From the NCBI RefSeq assembly GCF_010731295.1, contig NZ_AP022579.1:4030001-4094000 (forward strand): a DNA stretch of 64,000 bases, in the 5' to 3' direction. Below the pieces are notes generated by a model. That model saw nothing but the letters and a program-made list of their open reading frames with translations. It searched no databases and was not told the origin of the DNA. Below are positions 8,071-17,561 of the stretch, piece by piece. The DNA comes from Mycolicibacterium boenickei (GTDB lineage: Bacteria; Actinomycetota; Actinomycetes; Mycobacteriales; Mycobacteriaceae). The stretch's first letter is position 1, and the number at the start of each line of letters is the position of its first letter. The position numbers were made by a program, and so were the translations under genes.

Positions 8071-9141
8071 ATGAGTTCTGAGGCTTTCGCGGTTCCGGTG
8101 ATCGACATCAGCGCGTACGTCCGCGGTGGCGATGCCCGGTCTGACCCGCGGTGCGCCCGAGTGGCCCGCGAGTTCGACGCTGCCTGCCGCAACCCGGGTT
8201 TCATGCAGATCGTCGGTCATGGCGTCGAAGATCGGGTGATCGACGACCTGGCCAGTGCGCTTGACGGCTTCTTCGGCCGGCCACTGGAGATCAAGAAGCG
8301 TCACCGCCGCGACGCCGGCCTCAACCGTGGGTACTCGCCGCCGAAGAGTGAATCGCTGAGCATGAGTCTGGGCATACCGTCCGCCAACCGGATGAACGAC
8401 TTCTACGAGGCGTTCACCGTGGGGGCCGAAGCCGCGTCGTTCCCCGGTCTGAAGCTGCCGCACAGCAGCTATGCGGACAACAACTGGCCCGACGACGTCC
8501 CGGACTTCCGGCCGCGTGTGCAGGAGTACTTCGCTCACGCACAGGTGCTGGCGCGGACCATGATGCGAGTGGTCACCGACGCCCTCGAGTTGGTGCCGGG
8601 CTACTTCGAGCCCATGATCGATCACTCGATCGAGGTGCTGAAGATGAACAACTTCGCACTGCCGGAAGGGAATACCGAGATCGCCGGAGAGCTCACCGGC
8701 ATGGGCGCGCACTCCGACTTCGGAATCCTGACCATCCTGTGGGCGGATCAGGTTCCCGGTCTGCAGGTGCTGGCGCGAGACGGGTCGTGGCACGATGTCC
8801 AACCGGCCGACGGAGCTCTGCTGATCAACCTCGGTGACGCCATGGCGCGCTGGACCAACGACCGTTGGATGTCCACGATTCACCGGGTGGACCCGCCGGT
8901 GCGCAACGGCACGATCCAGCGGCGGCGCTCGGCGGCCTTCTTCTTCGACGGGAATCACGATGCGGTGTTGGAAGCGCTCCCCGGCACCTTGGCGCCGGGG
9001 GAGGTCGGCTACGAGCCGATCACGGTGGCCGACAACATCGCGATGAAGGTCGCGGGTTTGCGAACCGGGGTGGCGCCGCGCGCCACCCTGCGCGAGGCGG
9101 CCCGGGTGGCCGTCGCCGGGCGGAGGGGGGAATTCACGTGA
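8071..9141 (+). CDS. 2-Oxoglutarate/Fe(II) oxygenase, isopenicillin N synthase-like (second copy)
   Basis: This 356-residue non-haem iron oxygenase begins with the usual VPVIDISAYV strand. The N-terminal DIOX_N part has FMQIVGHGVED (44-54). The iron triad is H214-x-D216 (GAHSDFGILTILW) and H271 (STIHRVDPP), and RRS (285-287) fits the 2-oxoglutarate-binding R-x-S. It is clearly diverged from the enzyme at 3929-4897 rather than a recent duplicate. It lies between the permease and the GntR regulator, and its TGA overlaps the regulator start, so it belongs to the plus-strand unit. It may oxidise the imported compound; the substrate is not known. Confidence 0.87.
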   Translation: MSSEAFAVPVIDISAYVRGGDARSDPRCARVAREFDAACRNPGFMQIVGHGVEDRVIDDLASALDGFFGRPLEIKKRHRRDAGLNRGYSPPKSESLSMSLGIPSANRMNDFYEAFTVGAEAASFPGLKLPHSSYADNNWPDDVPDFRPRVQEYFAHAQVLARTMMRVVTDALELVPGYFEPMIDHSIEVLKMNNFALPEGNTEIAGELTGMGAHSDFGILTILWADQVPGLQVLARDGSWHDVQPADGALLINLGDAMARWTNDRWMSTIHRVDPPVRNGTIQRRRSAAFFFDGNHDAVLEALPGTLAPGEVGYEPITVADNIAMKVAGLRTGVAPRATLREAARVAVAGRRGEFT

Positions 9142-9782
9142 TGACGTCGGAGCGCGGTTTGCTCAACGACTCGGTCCATGACGCACTGCAGGAGATGATC
9201 TTCAGCGGCGAGCTGGTACCGGGGTGCCCGCTGAGCGTCCCAGCACTCGCCACTGCGCTCAACGTCTCCCGCACCCCGGTGCGAGAAGCCGTCCAGCAGT
9301 TGATCTACGAAGGGCTGGCGACGCATACCCGCAATGCCGGTGCGCGGGTGGCCAACCTCGATGCCGAGGGGATCAAGGCGGTGTTCCAGGTCCGTGAGGT
9401 GCTCGACGGTCTGGCCGCGCACAGCGCCACCCTGAACGCCGACCGCGCCACCGTCGAACAGCTCCGCAAGATGGTTCAGGTACAGCGTGATCTGCTGCAG
9501 GAGCCCGCCGACCAGCACCGCGATGCGTCGCTCGACCTTCAGTTCCACACCCTGATCAGGGAAACCTCCGGGAATCACGCACTCTGCGATGCGTTGGCCC
9601 GTCTCGACGGACAGGCACATCTCTACCGTTCCGACATGTGGACCACCGAACTGAACCGGCGGTTGGCGGTCAGCGAGCACGACCGGATCGTCGCCGCGAT
9701 CGAGGCCGGCGATGCCTCCGGGGCATGCGCGGCCGCCACCGCCCATGTGGCCGGACTCCACGTGCGGACGTGCCGCTCATGA
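9141..9782 (+). CDS. GntR-family regulator, FCD (FadR) subfamily
   Basis: This is the likely local regulator of the nucleobase island. From ATG 9141 it has 213 residues: a winged helix-turn-helix at about 10-75 (ALATALNVSRTPVREAVQQL is the recognition region) and an all-helical FCD ligand domain from about 80, with DLQFHTLIRETSGNHAL and the histidine of AATAHVAGLH as candidate metal or ligand residues. GTG 9138 is an alternative start one codon upstream. The start overlaps the oxygenase stop by one base, and the end overlaps the amidohydrolase start (ATGA). Binding to GACATGCATGTC upstream of the ATPase gene is inferred. Confidence 0.9.
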   Translation: MTSERGLLNDSVHDALQEMIFSGELVPGCPLSVPALATALNVSRTPVREAVQQLIYEGLATHTRNAGARVANLDAEGIKAVFQVREVLDGLAAHSATLNADRATVEQLRKMVQVQRDLLQEPADQHRDASLDLQFHTLIRETSGNHALCDALARLDGQAHLYRSDMWTTELNRRLAVSEHDRIVAAIEAGDASGACAAATAHVAGLHVRTCRS

Positions 9783-11044
9783 CAGCGGTGCTCGATCGGG
9801 TGAAAAGTAGACTGCCGCAACAGGTATCGCGGCTGTTCGGTGCGACATTGGTCGACGGTTCGGTGGTCGACGTCGAGATCGGCCGCGCTGCGGGTCACGG
9901 CGTGGTCCGCAGCGTGGTGCCTGCTGCGACGTCCCAGAACGGACCGTTGCCGGATGACGCAGTCGATCTGCGCGGGTACGTGCTGCTGACCGCGCCGGCC
10001 GAGCCGCACGCTCACCTCGACAAGGCCCTGTCCTGGGATGCGTTGCAGCCGCAGCTGACTGACCTCTACGGTGCCATCGCCACCTGGCGCGAGGGGTCCT
10101 CGGGCTTCGACGAGGACTCGTTTCGTCAACGGGCATCGGCGGCTGCACTGGCCCTGATCCGCAACGGCACCACGGCGGTCCGTACCCACGTCGACCTTCT
10201 GCCCAGTGGTGACCCGCTACGTGCGGTGCGCGCCGTCGCGGCGGTACGGCAAGAGCTGAGCGGATTGATCGACATCGAAATCGTCGCGCTGCTCAAAGAG
10301 TATTCGGACGTCGAGCTGCTACACGCCGCACTTGATGCGGGTGCCGACCTGGTCGGCGGTTCGCCGCACAGTGCCACCGATTCCCACGCCGAGCTGGCGC
10401 GGCTGCTCGGTGTCGCCGAAGAGCGCGGAGTCGGCACCGATCTGCACACCGACGAATTCCTGGTGGGCGACCACCACACGATCGCGGCGTATGCGCAGCG
10501 GGCGCGCCGGTGGCCGGCGGACCGGATTCGCACCGCGAGTCACTGCACCCGGCTGGGCACGATGACGCGTGCCGAACTCGGCGAACTGCTACCGCAGATC
10601 GCCGACGCCGGAATCGGCGTGGTGGCCAACCCGATCACCAACCTGTATCTGCAGGGACGCGATCATCCGGTGGCAACTCCGCGTGGCCTCACCGCCATCG
10701 GGCCGCTACGGGCGGCAGGCGTGCCGGTGGCTGCGGGGGCCGACAACGTCCGTGATCCGTTCAACCCGCTCGGCCGCAGTGACGCGCTGGAAACGGCGGC
10801 GCTGTCCGTCATCGCCGGCCATGTCGATCCTCAGGTGGCGATTGCCATGGTGACCGACGACGCCCGCCGGGTGCTGGGTCTCCCGCCGGCAGGCCCGCGG
10901 GTGGGTGCGCGTGCCGAGTTGTTGGCGGTACGCGGGACAGGGCTGCTCGACGTGCTCGCGAATGCACCCGCCGATCGGATCGTGATCCACGATGGGGCGG
11001 TGGTGTCGGTCACCGAGACGACGGCCTGGACGGCACAGCCATGA
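9779..11044 (+). CDS. Cytosine-deaminase-like amidohydrolase
   Basis: This 421-residue metal-dependent hydrolase is of the CodA/AtzC type. Metal- and substrate-binding segments are visible: PHAHLDKALSWD (first two histidines), RTHVD, GTDLHTDE (the H-x-D-E pair of deaminases), ASHCTR and GADNVRDPFNP, which aligns with the catalytic aspartate region of cytosine deaminase. It is the last gene of the plus-strand unit and overlaps the GntR stop (ATGA). Deamination of a pyrimidine or similar ring is likely, but related enzymes act on other heterocycles, so cytosine itself is not proven. Confidence 0.82.
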   Translation: MTAVLDRVKSRLPQQVSRLFGATLVDGSVVDVEIGRAAGHGVVRSVVPAATSQNGPLPDDAVDLRGYVLLTAPAEPHAHLDKALSWDALQPQLTDLYGAIATWREGSSGFDEDSFRQRASAAALALIRNGTTAVRTHVDLLPSGDPLRAVRAVAAVRQELSGLIDIEIVALLKEYSDVELLHAALDAGADLVGGSPHSATDSHAELARLLGVAEERGVGTDLHTDEFLVGDHHTIAAYAQRARRWPADRIRTASHCTRLGTMTRAELGELLPQIADAGIGVVANPITNLYLQGRDHPVATPRGLTAIGPLRAAGVPVAAGADNVRDPFNPLGRSDALETAALSVIAGHVDPQVAIAMVTDDARRVLGLPPAGPRVGARAELLAVRGTGLLDVLANAPADRIVIHDGAVVSVTETTAWTAQP

Positions 11045-11114
11045 ACGGCGCCGTGCCGCGGACCTCCCCACGGCGAGCCGGAACCTCACCGGCCCGTCAC
11101 ACGTTGTAGAGAAC

Positions 11115-11609
11115 ATGGCAAAGCGGCTGTTTCTGATCTATCTCCTCGTAGAGATGGCGGTGATGGTCGCCCTGGTGGCGACCATCGGGTTCGGTTACAC
11201 CGTGCTGTTGCTCCTGGCCTCGTTCGTGATCGGGCTGATGCTGGCGGGTTCACAGCTCAACCGGCAGATCCGCCGACTGCACGCGGGATTGTCCGGTGGG
11301 CTGTCCGATCCCCAGGGCGCGGTGTCGGACAGCGTGCTGGTGGCGCTGGGCACCGTATTGGTGGTGATTCCCGGCTTGGCCAGCTCGGTTCTCGGTGCGT
11401 TGTTGCTGCTGCCGCCCGCCCGTGCGGCGGCGGGGCCGCTGCTCACGGGGCTGGTCGCCCGGCGGATGCCGATCATCGTCGCGGCGCCGGCCGGCTACGG
11501 TGCCTCCACCGGGACCGCCGGTTATCGGCACGGGACCGGCGACTACATTGACGGCGAAGTAATCGACGTCAATGACGTCGATCCGTACCGCCTGCCTCCC
11601 AAGGCCTAA
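11115..11609 (+). CDS. fxsA: FxsA family membrane protein
   Basis: This 164-residue membrane protein begins MAKRLFLIYLLVEMAVM with two closely spaced hydrophobic segments (about 4-25 and 28-47). A third hydrophobic region of about 40 residues follows (VLVALGTVLVVIPGLASS and onward), then a polar C-terminal tail rich in Tyr, Gly and Asp. It matches the FxsA family; E. coli FxsA suppresses F-exclusion of phage T7, and the mycobacterial role is unknown. Its position before lnt/ppm1 matches Rv2053c. The start is 70 bases after the amidohydrolase of the nucleobase island, so this is the boundary back to conserved gene order. Confidence 0.88.
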   Translation: MAKRLFLIYLLVEMAVMVALVATIGFGYTVLLLLASFVIGLMLAGSQLNRQIRRLHAGLSGGLSDPQGAVSDSVLVALGTVLVVIPGLASSVLGALLLLPPARAAAGPLLTGLVARRMPIIVAAPAGYGASTGTAGYRHGTGDYIDGEVIDVNDVDPYRLPPKA

Positions 11610-11625
11610 CCGCCACTCGAAGAGC

Positions 11626-13221
11626 TTGACCACACTTCTGATCAACGGGCGCATCCACAGCCCCAGCTACCCCGACGCGACCGCATTCGCCGTCCGCGAC
11701 GGCGTGGTGGCGTGGCTGGGCACCGACGACATCGGCCGCGCGCAGTTTCCCGACGCCGAGGTCGTCGACCTGGACGGCGGCTTCGTCGCACCCGCATTCG
11801 TCGACAGCCACGTCCATCTGACCGCGACCGGGCTCAACCTGGACGGGCTGGACCTCCGTGGGGCCACCTCGCTGCAGCACTGCCTGCGCCTGGTGGACGA
11901 GTACGCGCGCCGGCATCCGGAAGGGCCGGTGTGGGGGCATGGCTGGGACGAGTCGGGTTGGCCCGGGCGCACCGGCCCGAGCACCGAGGATCTCGACACG
12001 GTGCTGGGGGACCGGCCGGCCTATCTGGCCCGGGTGGACGTGCATTCGGCTGCCGCCAGCACCGGGCTGCGCCGGTTGGTGTCTGCCCTCGTCGAGGCCG
12101 CCGGGTTCGACCCGCAACGCCCGCTGAGCGCCGACGCGCATCACCTGGTGCGCGCGGCCGCGCGGGAGCAGCTCACCCCGCAGCAGCGGCACGCCGCCCG
12201 CGTCGCGGCACTCGATCACGCCGCCGCGATGGGCATCGCCGCGGTGCACGAGTGCGCCGGCCCGCAGATCGGCGGCCTGCTCGACTGGCAGGAACTGCGT
12301 GCCCTGGAGCACGGCGTGGAGGTCGTCGGGTACTGGGGTGAGCCGGCCCGAGACGCCGAGCACGCCCGTCACCTGATCGCCGAGACCGGCGCCCGTGGCC
12401 TGGCCGGAGACCTTTTCGTCGACGGTGCCCTGGGCTCGCGCACCGCGTGGCTGCACGCGCCGTACCACGACGCCCCCGACACCTGCGGCAACTGTTACCT
12501 CGATGTCGAGGCCATCGCCCGGCATGTACTGGCCTGCACCGAGGCCGGCATCCCGGCCGGGTTCCACGTGATCGGCGACGCCGCCGTCGCCGCCGTCGTC
12601 GACGGATTCGCCGCGGCCACACAGCGATTGGGTGGCCCGGCAGTCGCTCGCTGCGGCCACCGTCTTGAGCATCTGGAGATGGTCAACCCCGAACAGGCGG
12701 CCCAACTGGGGACCTGGGGCGTGATGGCCAGCATGCAGCCCAACTTTGACGCCCTGTGGGGTGGGGACGACGGCATGTATGCCCAGCGTCTCGGGCTTGA
12801 TCGAGTTCACCGGCTCAACCCGTTCGCGCTGTTAGCATCCGAAGGCGTGCCCCTCGCCTTCGGTTCCGACACCCCGGTCACCAGCATGAACCCCTGGCAA
12901 ACCGTGCGTGCCGCGGTTTCGCACCAGAGCGCGGGCAGCGCCATTTCGGCTCGGGCCGCGTTCGCTGCGGCCACTCGCGGTGGCTGGCGCGCCGGTGGGG
13001 TGCGCGACGGCGTCACCGGAACGCTCACTCCCGGGGCACCGGCCAGCTACGCAGTGTGGGACGCCGACGACCTGGAGGTCAGCGCACCGGCCAACGCCGT
13101 CCAGCGATGGTCCACCGATCCGCGCTCGCGAGTGCCTGCCCTGCCGAGGCTGGCCGCCGATGCGGAGCTGCCGCGTTGCCGTCAGACCGTTCACCGGGGT
13201 GCCGTCATCCATGGGCACTGA
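11626..13221 (+). CDS. Amidohydrolase family protein (YtcJ-like, amidohydrolase 3)
   Basis: About 531 residues from TTG 11626, with the metal-binding [18 protein letters not shown] near the N-terminus, an internal [10 protein letters not shown], an HRLEHLEM histidine and [12 protein letters not shown] near the C-terminus, all typical of the YtcJ branch. These enzymes are predicted amide or imidazolone hydrolases with unknown substrates. The start is uncertain: ATG 11572 is in frame but overlaps fxsA by 38 bases, while TTG 11626 begins a normal family N-terminus ([11 protein letters not shown]). The 3' end overlaps lnt by 11 bases. As I recall the M. tuberculosis order, no amidohydrolase lies between fxsA and lnt/ppm1. 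Confidence 0.85.
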   Translation: MTTLLINGRIHSPSYPDATAFAVRDGVVAWLGTDDIGRAQFPDAEVVDLDGGFVAPAFVDSHVHLTATGLNLDGLDLRGATSLQHCLRLVDEYARRHPEGPVWGHGWDESGWPGRTGPSTEDLDTVLGDRPAYLARVDVHSAAASTGLRRLVSALVEAAGFDPQRPLSADAHHLVRAAAREQLTPQQRHAARVAALDHAAAMGIAAVHECAGPQIGGLLDWQELRALEHGVEVVGYWGEPARDAEHARHLIAETGARGLAGDLFVDGALGSRTAWLHAPYHDAPDTCGNCYLDVEAIARHVLACTEAGIPAGFHVIGDAAVAAVVDGFAAATQRLGGPAVARCGHRLEHLEMVNPEQAAQLGTWGVMASMQPNFDALWGGDDGMYAQRLGLDRVHRLNPFALLASEGVPLAFGSDTPVTSMNPWQTVRAAVSHQSAGSAISARAAFAAATRGGWRAGGVRDGVTGTLTPGAPASYAVWDADDLEVSAPANAVQRWSTDPRSRVPALPRLAADAELPRCRQTVHRGAVIHGH

Positions 13222-15082
13222 CCGTCCCCGGCGCAGACCCGAACGGCCCCGTCCCAACGAGGTCACCGACGTGATCCCGGCCGTCGAAGAAGATGAGCTC
13301 GCGGAACTCGACGCACTCGATGACGAGGCTTTCGAGGAACTCGACGAGGACGTCACCGGCGATCCGGTCGCCGACATCGATCCCGACGACGAACCCGAGG
13401 AGCGCGGCTATCGCCTGACCGCGGCGGGCACACCGGACCGATGGTCTGTGGTGGCAGCCTGGGCGTCGCGGTTCGGCCGCGCCGCGGCCGTGCGGTGGGC
13501 GCCGCTGAGCGCATCCGTCGGCGGCGGGCTGGCGTTGTGCCTGAGTTATCCGCCCACCGGCTGGTGGTGGGCGGCGTTCGTCGGGCTGGCATTGATCGGC
13601 TGGGTGCTGACCCGACGCTCCACCACTCTCGCGGGTGGGTTCGGCTACGGGTTCCTGTTCGGTCTGGCGTTCTACATTCCTTTGTTGCCGTGGATCAGCG
13701 GCTTGGTCGGGGCGGTACCGTGGCTGGCCCTGGCTGCCATGGAGGCGTTGTTCTGCGGGCTGTTCGGCCTGGCCGCGGTCCTCGTCAGGCGATTGCCCGG
13801 GTGGCCGCTGTGGTTCGCCGCGCTGTGGGTCACCCAGGAATGGCTCAAATCGACGGTGCCCTTCGGTGGATTCCCTTGGGGTGTCCTGGGTTTCGGGCAG
13901 ACCAACGGGCCACTACTGGCTCTCGCGCGGTTGGGTGGCGCGCCGCTGGTTTCCCTCGCGGTCGCCCTCGTCGGCTTCAGCGCGACGCTGCTGGCCTACG
14001 AGATCGTGCAGTGGTGGCATCACGGCCACAAGCCGGGCTTCCCGGCGCCCGCGGTCATGCTGCCCGGTCTGAGCATCACCGTCGTGCTGCTGGCCACGGC
14101 GCTGCTGTGGCCGCAGGTTCGTCATTCCGGAACCGGCGCGGGCGACGAACAGACGGTGACGGCGGCCGCGGTGCAGGGCAATGTGCCCAGGCTCGGCCTG
14201 GAATTCAATGCCCAGCGCCGCGCCGTGCTCGACAACCATGTGAAACAGACGCTGCAGCTGGCCGACGATGTCCGTGCCGGCCGGGCTCCGCAGCCCATGT
14301 TCGTGGTCTGGCCCGAGAACGCCTCCGACATCGATCCGTTGGCCAACGCCGACGCCGCCGCACAGATCACCGCGGCCGCGGATGCGATCGGGGCCCCGAT
14401 CCTGGTCGGCACCGTCACCAAGGCCGACGGCTACACCGCGGACAACCCGGTGGCCACCAACACCGTGATCGTCTGGGATCCCGAGCACGGGCCGGGTGAG
14501 CGCCATGACAAGAAGATCGTGCAGCCGTTCGGCGAGTACCTGCCGTGGCGCAGCTTCTTCAAGCACCTGTCGTCGTATGCGGACCGGGCCGGCTACTTCG
14601 TGCCGGGGGAGGGCAACGGCGTCGTGCACGCCGCAGGTGTGCCGATCGGGGTGACCACCTGCTGGGAGGTGATCTTCGACCGGGCCGCACGCGAATCGGT
14701 ACTCAGCGGCGCCCAGGTGCTGACGGTGCCGACCAACAACGCCACGTTCGACGAGAACATGAGCGCGCAGCAGCTGGCGTTCGGCAAACTCCGGGCCGTC
14801 GAGCACGACCGGTACCTCGTGGTCGCCGGAACCACCGGCATCAGTGCGGTGATCGCCCCGGACGGACGCGAGCTGGCCCGCACCGACTTCTTCCAGCCCG
14901 CCCATCTGGACATGCAGATCCGGCTGAAGTCGGATGTGACGCCCGCCACCGAGTGGGGGCCTGCCCTGCAGGTGGTGCTGGTCACGATTGGATTTGGGGC
15001 GTTGCTGGCCGCAATACTGCACAATGGAGGGTTCGTGCAAAGAATGTTGAGGCGTCGCACCGGCGAAGGCCCGCGACGATGA
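13211..15082 (+). CDS. lnt: Apolipoprotein N-acyltransferase
   Basis: Lnt adds the third acyl chain to the N-terminal cysteine of lipoproteins at the outer face of the membrane. The protein has 623 residues. The first ~65 are a cytoplasmic extension with a very acidic patch (Glu/Asp-rich, about 26-63). Six or more hydrophobic segments follow (about 95-315), then a nitrilase-like domain. The catalytic triad is visible: E369 in WPENASD, K434 or K435 in [15 protein letters not shown] and C484 in [12 protein letters not shown] 13211 overlaps the amidohydrolase by 11 bases. In M. tuberculosis this domain is fused to Ppm1; here a stop codon and 9 bases separate them. Confidence 0.95.
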   Translation: MGTDRPRRRPERPRPNEVTDVIPAVEEDELAELDALDDEAFEELDEDVTGDPVADIDPDDEPEERGYRLTAAGTPDRWSVVAAWASRFGRAAAVRWAPLSASVGGGLALCLSYPPTGWWWAAFVGLALIGWVLTRRSTTLAGGFGYGFLFGLAFYIPLLPWISGLVGAVPWLALAAMEALFCGLFGLAAVLVRRLPGWPLWFAALWVTQEWLKSTVPFGGFPWGVLGFGQTNGPLLALARLGGAPLVSLAVALVGFSATLLAYEIVQWWHHGHKPGFPAPAVMLPGLSITVVLLATALLWPQVRHSGTGAGDEQTVTAAAVQGNVPRLGLEFNAQRRAVLDNHVKQTLQLADDVRAGRAPQPMFVVWPENASDIDPLANADAAAQITAAADAIGAPILVGTVTKADGYTADNPVATNTVIVWDPEHGPGERHDKKIVQPFGEYLPWRSFFKHLSSYADRAGYFVPGEGNGVVHAAGVPIGVTTCWEVIFDRAARESVLSGAQVLTVPTNNATFDENMSAQQLAFGKLRAVEHDRYLVVAGTTGISAVIAPDGRELARTDFFQPAHLDMQIRLKSDVTPATEWGPALQVVLVTIGFGALLAAILHNGGFVQRMLRRRTGEGPRR

Positions 15083-15091
15083 AGGAGCCAC

Positions 15092-15898
15092 ATGACAGTC
15101 CCTGGTGACGGAGCGCAGCGGCAGGGGGAATCCAGCCCTCGCCAGGACGGTGAACGCCCGAGTCAGCGCACCCTGGTGATCATTCCCACCTACAACGAGC
15201 GGGAGAACCTGCCGCTGATCGTCGGGCGTGTCCACCACGCCAGCCCCGAGGTGCACATCCTGGTGGTCGACGACGGCAGCCCCGACGGCACGGGCCAGCT
15301 GGCCGATGAGCTTGCCCTGGCCGACCCGGATCGCGTCCATGTGATGCACCGGACCAGCAAAGCCGGCCTCGGCGCGGCGTATCTGGCCGGTTTCGCCTGG
15401 GGGCTCGGCCGTGGCTACTCGGTCCTGGTCGAGATGGACGCCGACGGCAGCCATGCACCTGAGGAGCTGAACCGGCTGCTCGATGCCGTAGACGCCGGGG
15501 CGGATCTGGCCATCGGTTCGCGGTATGTCTCCGGCGGCACGGTGCGCAACTGGCCGGTCCGGCGGCTGGTGTTGTCGAAGACTGCCAACACCTACTCCCG
15601 GCTCCTGCTCGGTGTCGGCATCCACGACATCACGGCGGGGTACCGCGCGTACCGGCGCGAAGTGCTGGAGAAGATCGACCTGTCGGCGGTCGACTCCAAG
15701 GGTTACTGCTTCCAGATCGACCTGACCTGGCGCGCGATCAACAACGGGTTCAAGGTCGTCGAGGTGCCCATCACGTTCACCGAACGTGAGCTGGGCGTCT
15801 CCAAGATGAGTGGTTCCAACATCCGCGAGGCGATGTTCAAGGTCGCGGAGTGGGGGATCCGTGGGCGCCTGGACCGGGCCAGGGGCGTGGTCCGCTAA
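15092..15898 (+). CDS. ppm1: Polyprenol-monophosphomannose synthase
   Basis: Ppm1 transfers mannose from GDP-mannose to polyprenol phosphate, making the donor used by GT-C mannosyltransferases for LM/LAM and protein mannosylation. The 268-residue GT2 protein shows [15 protein letters not shown] (about 29-43), the donor-binding [19 protein letters not shown] (D-x-D metal site) and the C-terminal region [16 protein letters not shown]. There is no membrane domain, so it probably works with the separate Lnt protein encoded 9 bases upstream. AAGGAGCC precedes the ATG. The GT-C protein at 46223-47761 is a possible user of its product. Confidence 0.95.
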   Translation: MTVPGDGAQRQGESSPRQDGERPSQRTLVIIPTYNERENLPLIVGRVHHASPEVHILVVDDGSPDGTGQLADELALADPDRVHVMHRTSKAGLGAAYLAGFAWGLGRGYSVLVEMDADGSHAPEELNRLLDAVDAGADLAIGSRYVSGGTVRNWPVRRLVLSKTANTYSRLLLGVGIHDITAGYRAYRREVLEKIDLSAVDSKGYCFQIDLTWRAINNGFKVVEVPITFTERELGVSKMSGSNIREAMFKVAEWGIRGRLDRARGVVR

Positions 15899-15910
15899 CC
15901 CCAGATGTGA

Positions 15911-15951
15911 AAAACCGCGATATGCCCACCCGGGCATATCGCGGTTTTTTT
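15911..15951. terminator. Bidirectional intrinsic terminator between ppm1 and rbpA
   Basis: A perfect 17-base-pair stem is formed by 15911-15927 and 15932-15948 with a 4-base loop (ACCC). The left arm begins AAAA and the right arm runs into TTTTTTT (15945-15951), so a U-tract is produced in either direction. It lies between the convergent ppm1 and rbpA genes and should stop both. It is the clearest canonical terminator in the window. Confidence 0.92.
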
Positions 15952-15967
15952 GCGTTCCGCGCGCGGG

Positions 15968-16306
15968 TCAGCTGCCGCGGCGCTTGGTCTTGATCAGGTC
16001 GAGACGCTCCTTGAGCAGCTCTTCGAGCTCCTCGACGGAGCGCCGCTCCAGCAGCATGTCCCAGTGGGTACGCGGCGGCTTGACCTTCTTGGGCTCCGGC
16101 ACGTCGCCCTCGATCAGGGTTCCCTCGAGCCCGTTCCGGCACAGCCAGGTGCCGGGGATCTCGGCGTCGTCGGCGAACGGGACGTCGAACTCCTCACCGT
16201 TCTCGGTGCGGTAGCGGGCCACCTGACGCGGCGCAAGGTCATGGTTGCGGTCGGTCTCGTAGCTCACGGCTCCGAGGCGACTGCCTCTCAGGACGCGATC
16301 AGCCAT
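15968..16306 (-). CDS. rbpA: RNA polymerase-binding protein RbpA
   Basis: RbpA is an actinobacterial transcription factor that binds the principal sigma factor and promotes open complexes. The 112-residue protein matches Rv2050 in length and sequence, with the N-terminal MADRVLRGSRLGAVSYETD tail, the core RYRTENGEEFDVPF and WLCRNGLEG, the basic linker PKKVKPPRTHWDMLLERRS and the C-terminal sigma-interacting helix VEELEELLKERLDLIK. ATG 16306 was preferred to in-frame GTG 16315 because AAGGAG lies 8 bases upstream of the ATG and would overlap the GTG. It is transcribed convergently with ppm1. Confidence 0.97.
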   Translation of the reverse strand: MADRVLRGSRLGAVSYETDRNHDLAPRQVARYRTENGEEFDVPFADDAEIPGTWLCRNGLEGTLIEGDVPEPKKVKPPRTHWDMLLERRSVEELEELLKERLDLIKTKRRGS

Positions 16307-16430
16307 CGTCAACACTCCTTATTTGGCGTTTTTGTCCGGATGTATCAACGCTGCTCGGCGTTGCCAAGTTCCCGACTCGACCATTGATGATACGCGGGTC
16401 GAGGCCCCGGGCAGTCTACAGTCGTGAGCC

Positions 16431-16772
16431 ATGGCGACCGGCATCCGCAGACGCGACCGACCTCAGCCGTGTCGGTGGTGCGGGCGTGAGGTCGCCGACG
16501 CGCAGATGGGCCGACGCCGACAATACTGCCGGCAGTCCTGCCGGCAGCGGGCCTACGAACAACGCGCCATGGTCAAGGGCACGTCGCTGGCCCCGGATTC
16601 GGTGGTGCTCAGCGCGGACGAGGCGGCCCAGCTGTCCGACCGGGTGTACCAGGTCAGGTGTGCGGCCGAAGATGTCGCCATCGCGGTCGACGAGGGCGCC
16701 GGGGCAGACGAACTGCGGCAGCTGTGCGACGCGCTGATGGAGGCCGCCAAGGCGGCCGACGGCTGGCGCTAG
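16431..16772 (+). CDS. Conserved hypothetical protein with Cys-rich N-terminus (Rv2049c position)
   Basis: This 113-residue protein begins with a short zinc-ribbon-like segment, CRWCGREV (14-21) and YCRQSC (33-38), rich in arginine, followed by a helical C-terminal half (LSADEAAQLSDRVYQV). The function is unknown. TACAGT at 16417-16422 lies 8 bases before the ATG and no Shine-Dalgarno sequence is present, so a leaderless mRNA is possible. Its TAG stop overlaps the stop of the convergent lppI gene in the palindrome CTAG (16769-16772). The position beside rbpA matches M. tuberculosis Rv2049c. Confidence 0.8.
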   Translation: MATGIRRRDRPQPCRWCGREVADAQMGRRRQYCRQSCRQRAYEQRAMVKGTSLAPDSVVLSADEAAQLSDRVYQVRCAAEDVAIAVDEGAGADELRQLCDALMEAAKAADGWR

Positions 16773-17485
16773 TCGGGCGGGCAGCCCAACTGACGCCCGA
16801 CGCCGACCGGCGGCGGGACCGGCTTGAGGCAGCCCAGGGGTTCGACCCCGGAGGAGTTCAGCAGCACTGCCGACTGGTGCGCATAGTTGACGCACACCAG
16901 AGAAGTGGCATCGGCGCGGCACCGGTAGTCGCCGAAGGCCAGGGACTTGCCCTCGTCCAGTTTGGCGCCGTCGCCGTAGCCGAATCGGCCCGGATCACCG
17001 TGCAGCGAGCCGATATCCACCGTTTCCCCGGTGAAGTCCACCCAGCCGGGGATCCACTGGCCCTCCACGTCGGCCGGTTTCGACGGCAGATCGTCGGCCT
17101 TGATCAGGCACGCCAGCTGGCCGTTGACGTTCTTGTCGGTCGCGCACCGAGCGGTGCCCGAGGGGGCGACGAACGCGACGTCCTCGCCGAGGCTGGTGGA
17201 TTGCCCGTCGCGCGTCGCGGTGTGGAATCCGGACGCATCGACCGGGGTGCCTGCCTCCACCCACTTGATCACCCGGTTCATCGGGGTCCCGGCGGCCGGT
17301 GCCGTGGTGGGCATCGGCGATGTCGTCGTCGTGGTGGGCGTGGTGGTCTTGATGTGTGGGGCGCCGGCCGGCATCGACATCCGGGGCTGCGAAGTCGGCT
17401 GCGACTCGTGCCCCCCTCCGGACGAGCAGGCCGCCACCAGAGCCGCCGAAAGCACAGCAGCCCCAACAGTCACAACGGTGCGCAT
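16769..17485 (-). CDS. lppI: Lipoprotein LppI-like
   Basis: This 238-residue predicted lipoprotein has a signal peptide (MRTVVTVGAAVLSAALVAAC) whose lipobox cysteine is residue 20. A low-complexity Ser/Pro/Thr linker with a run of threonines (about 46-58) follows, then a globular domain of about 170 residues with several cysteines (GTARCATDKN, GQLACLIKAD, YRCRADATSLVCVNYAH). It fits LppI (Rv2046) by order, because lipT lies beside it. TAGCCT (complement of 17493-17498) ends 7 bases before the ATG and no Shine-Dalgarno is seen, so the mRNA is probably leaderless. Function unknown. Confidence 0.82.
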   Translation of the reverse strand: MRTVVTVGAAVLSAALVAACSSGGGHESQPTSQPRMSMPAGAPHIKTTTPTTTTTSPMPTTAPAAGTPMNRVIKWVEAGTPVDASGFHTATRDGQSTSLGEDVAFVAPSGTARCATDKNVNGQLACLIKADDLPSKPADVEGQWIPGWVDFTGETVDIGSLHGDPGRFGYGDGAKLDEGKSLAFGDYRCRADATSLVCVNYAHQSAVLLNSSGVEPLGCLKPVPPPVGVGRQLGCPPD

Positions 17486-17561
17486 ACCCGCAAGGCTAGC
17501 GGGCGCGTGTCACGGCCACCGCCTGTCCGTCGACACCCGTCTAGTTCGATACGGTCGGTTC

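Noticed and set aside
13913..15937. A 674-residue minus-strand frame opposite lnt and ppm1
   Set aside because: It crosses the strong bidirectional terminator region and mirrors two well-identified genes.
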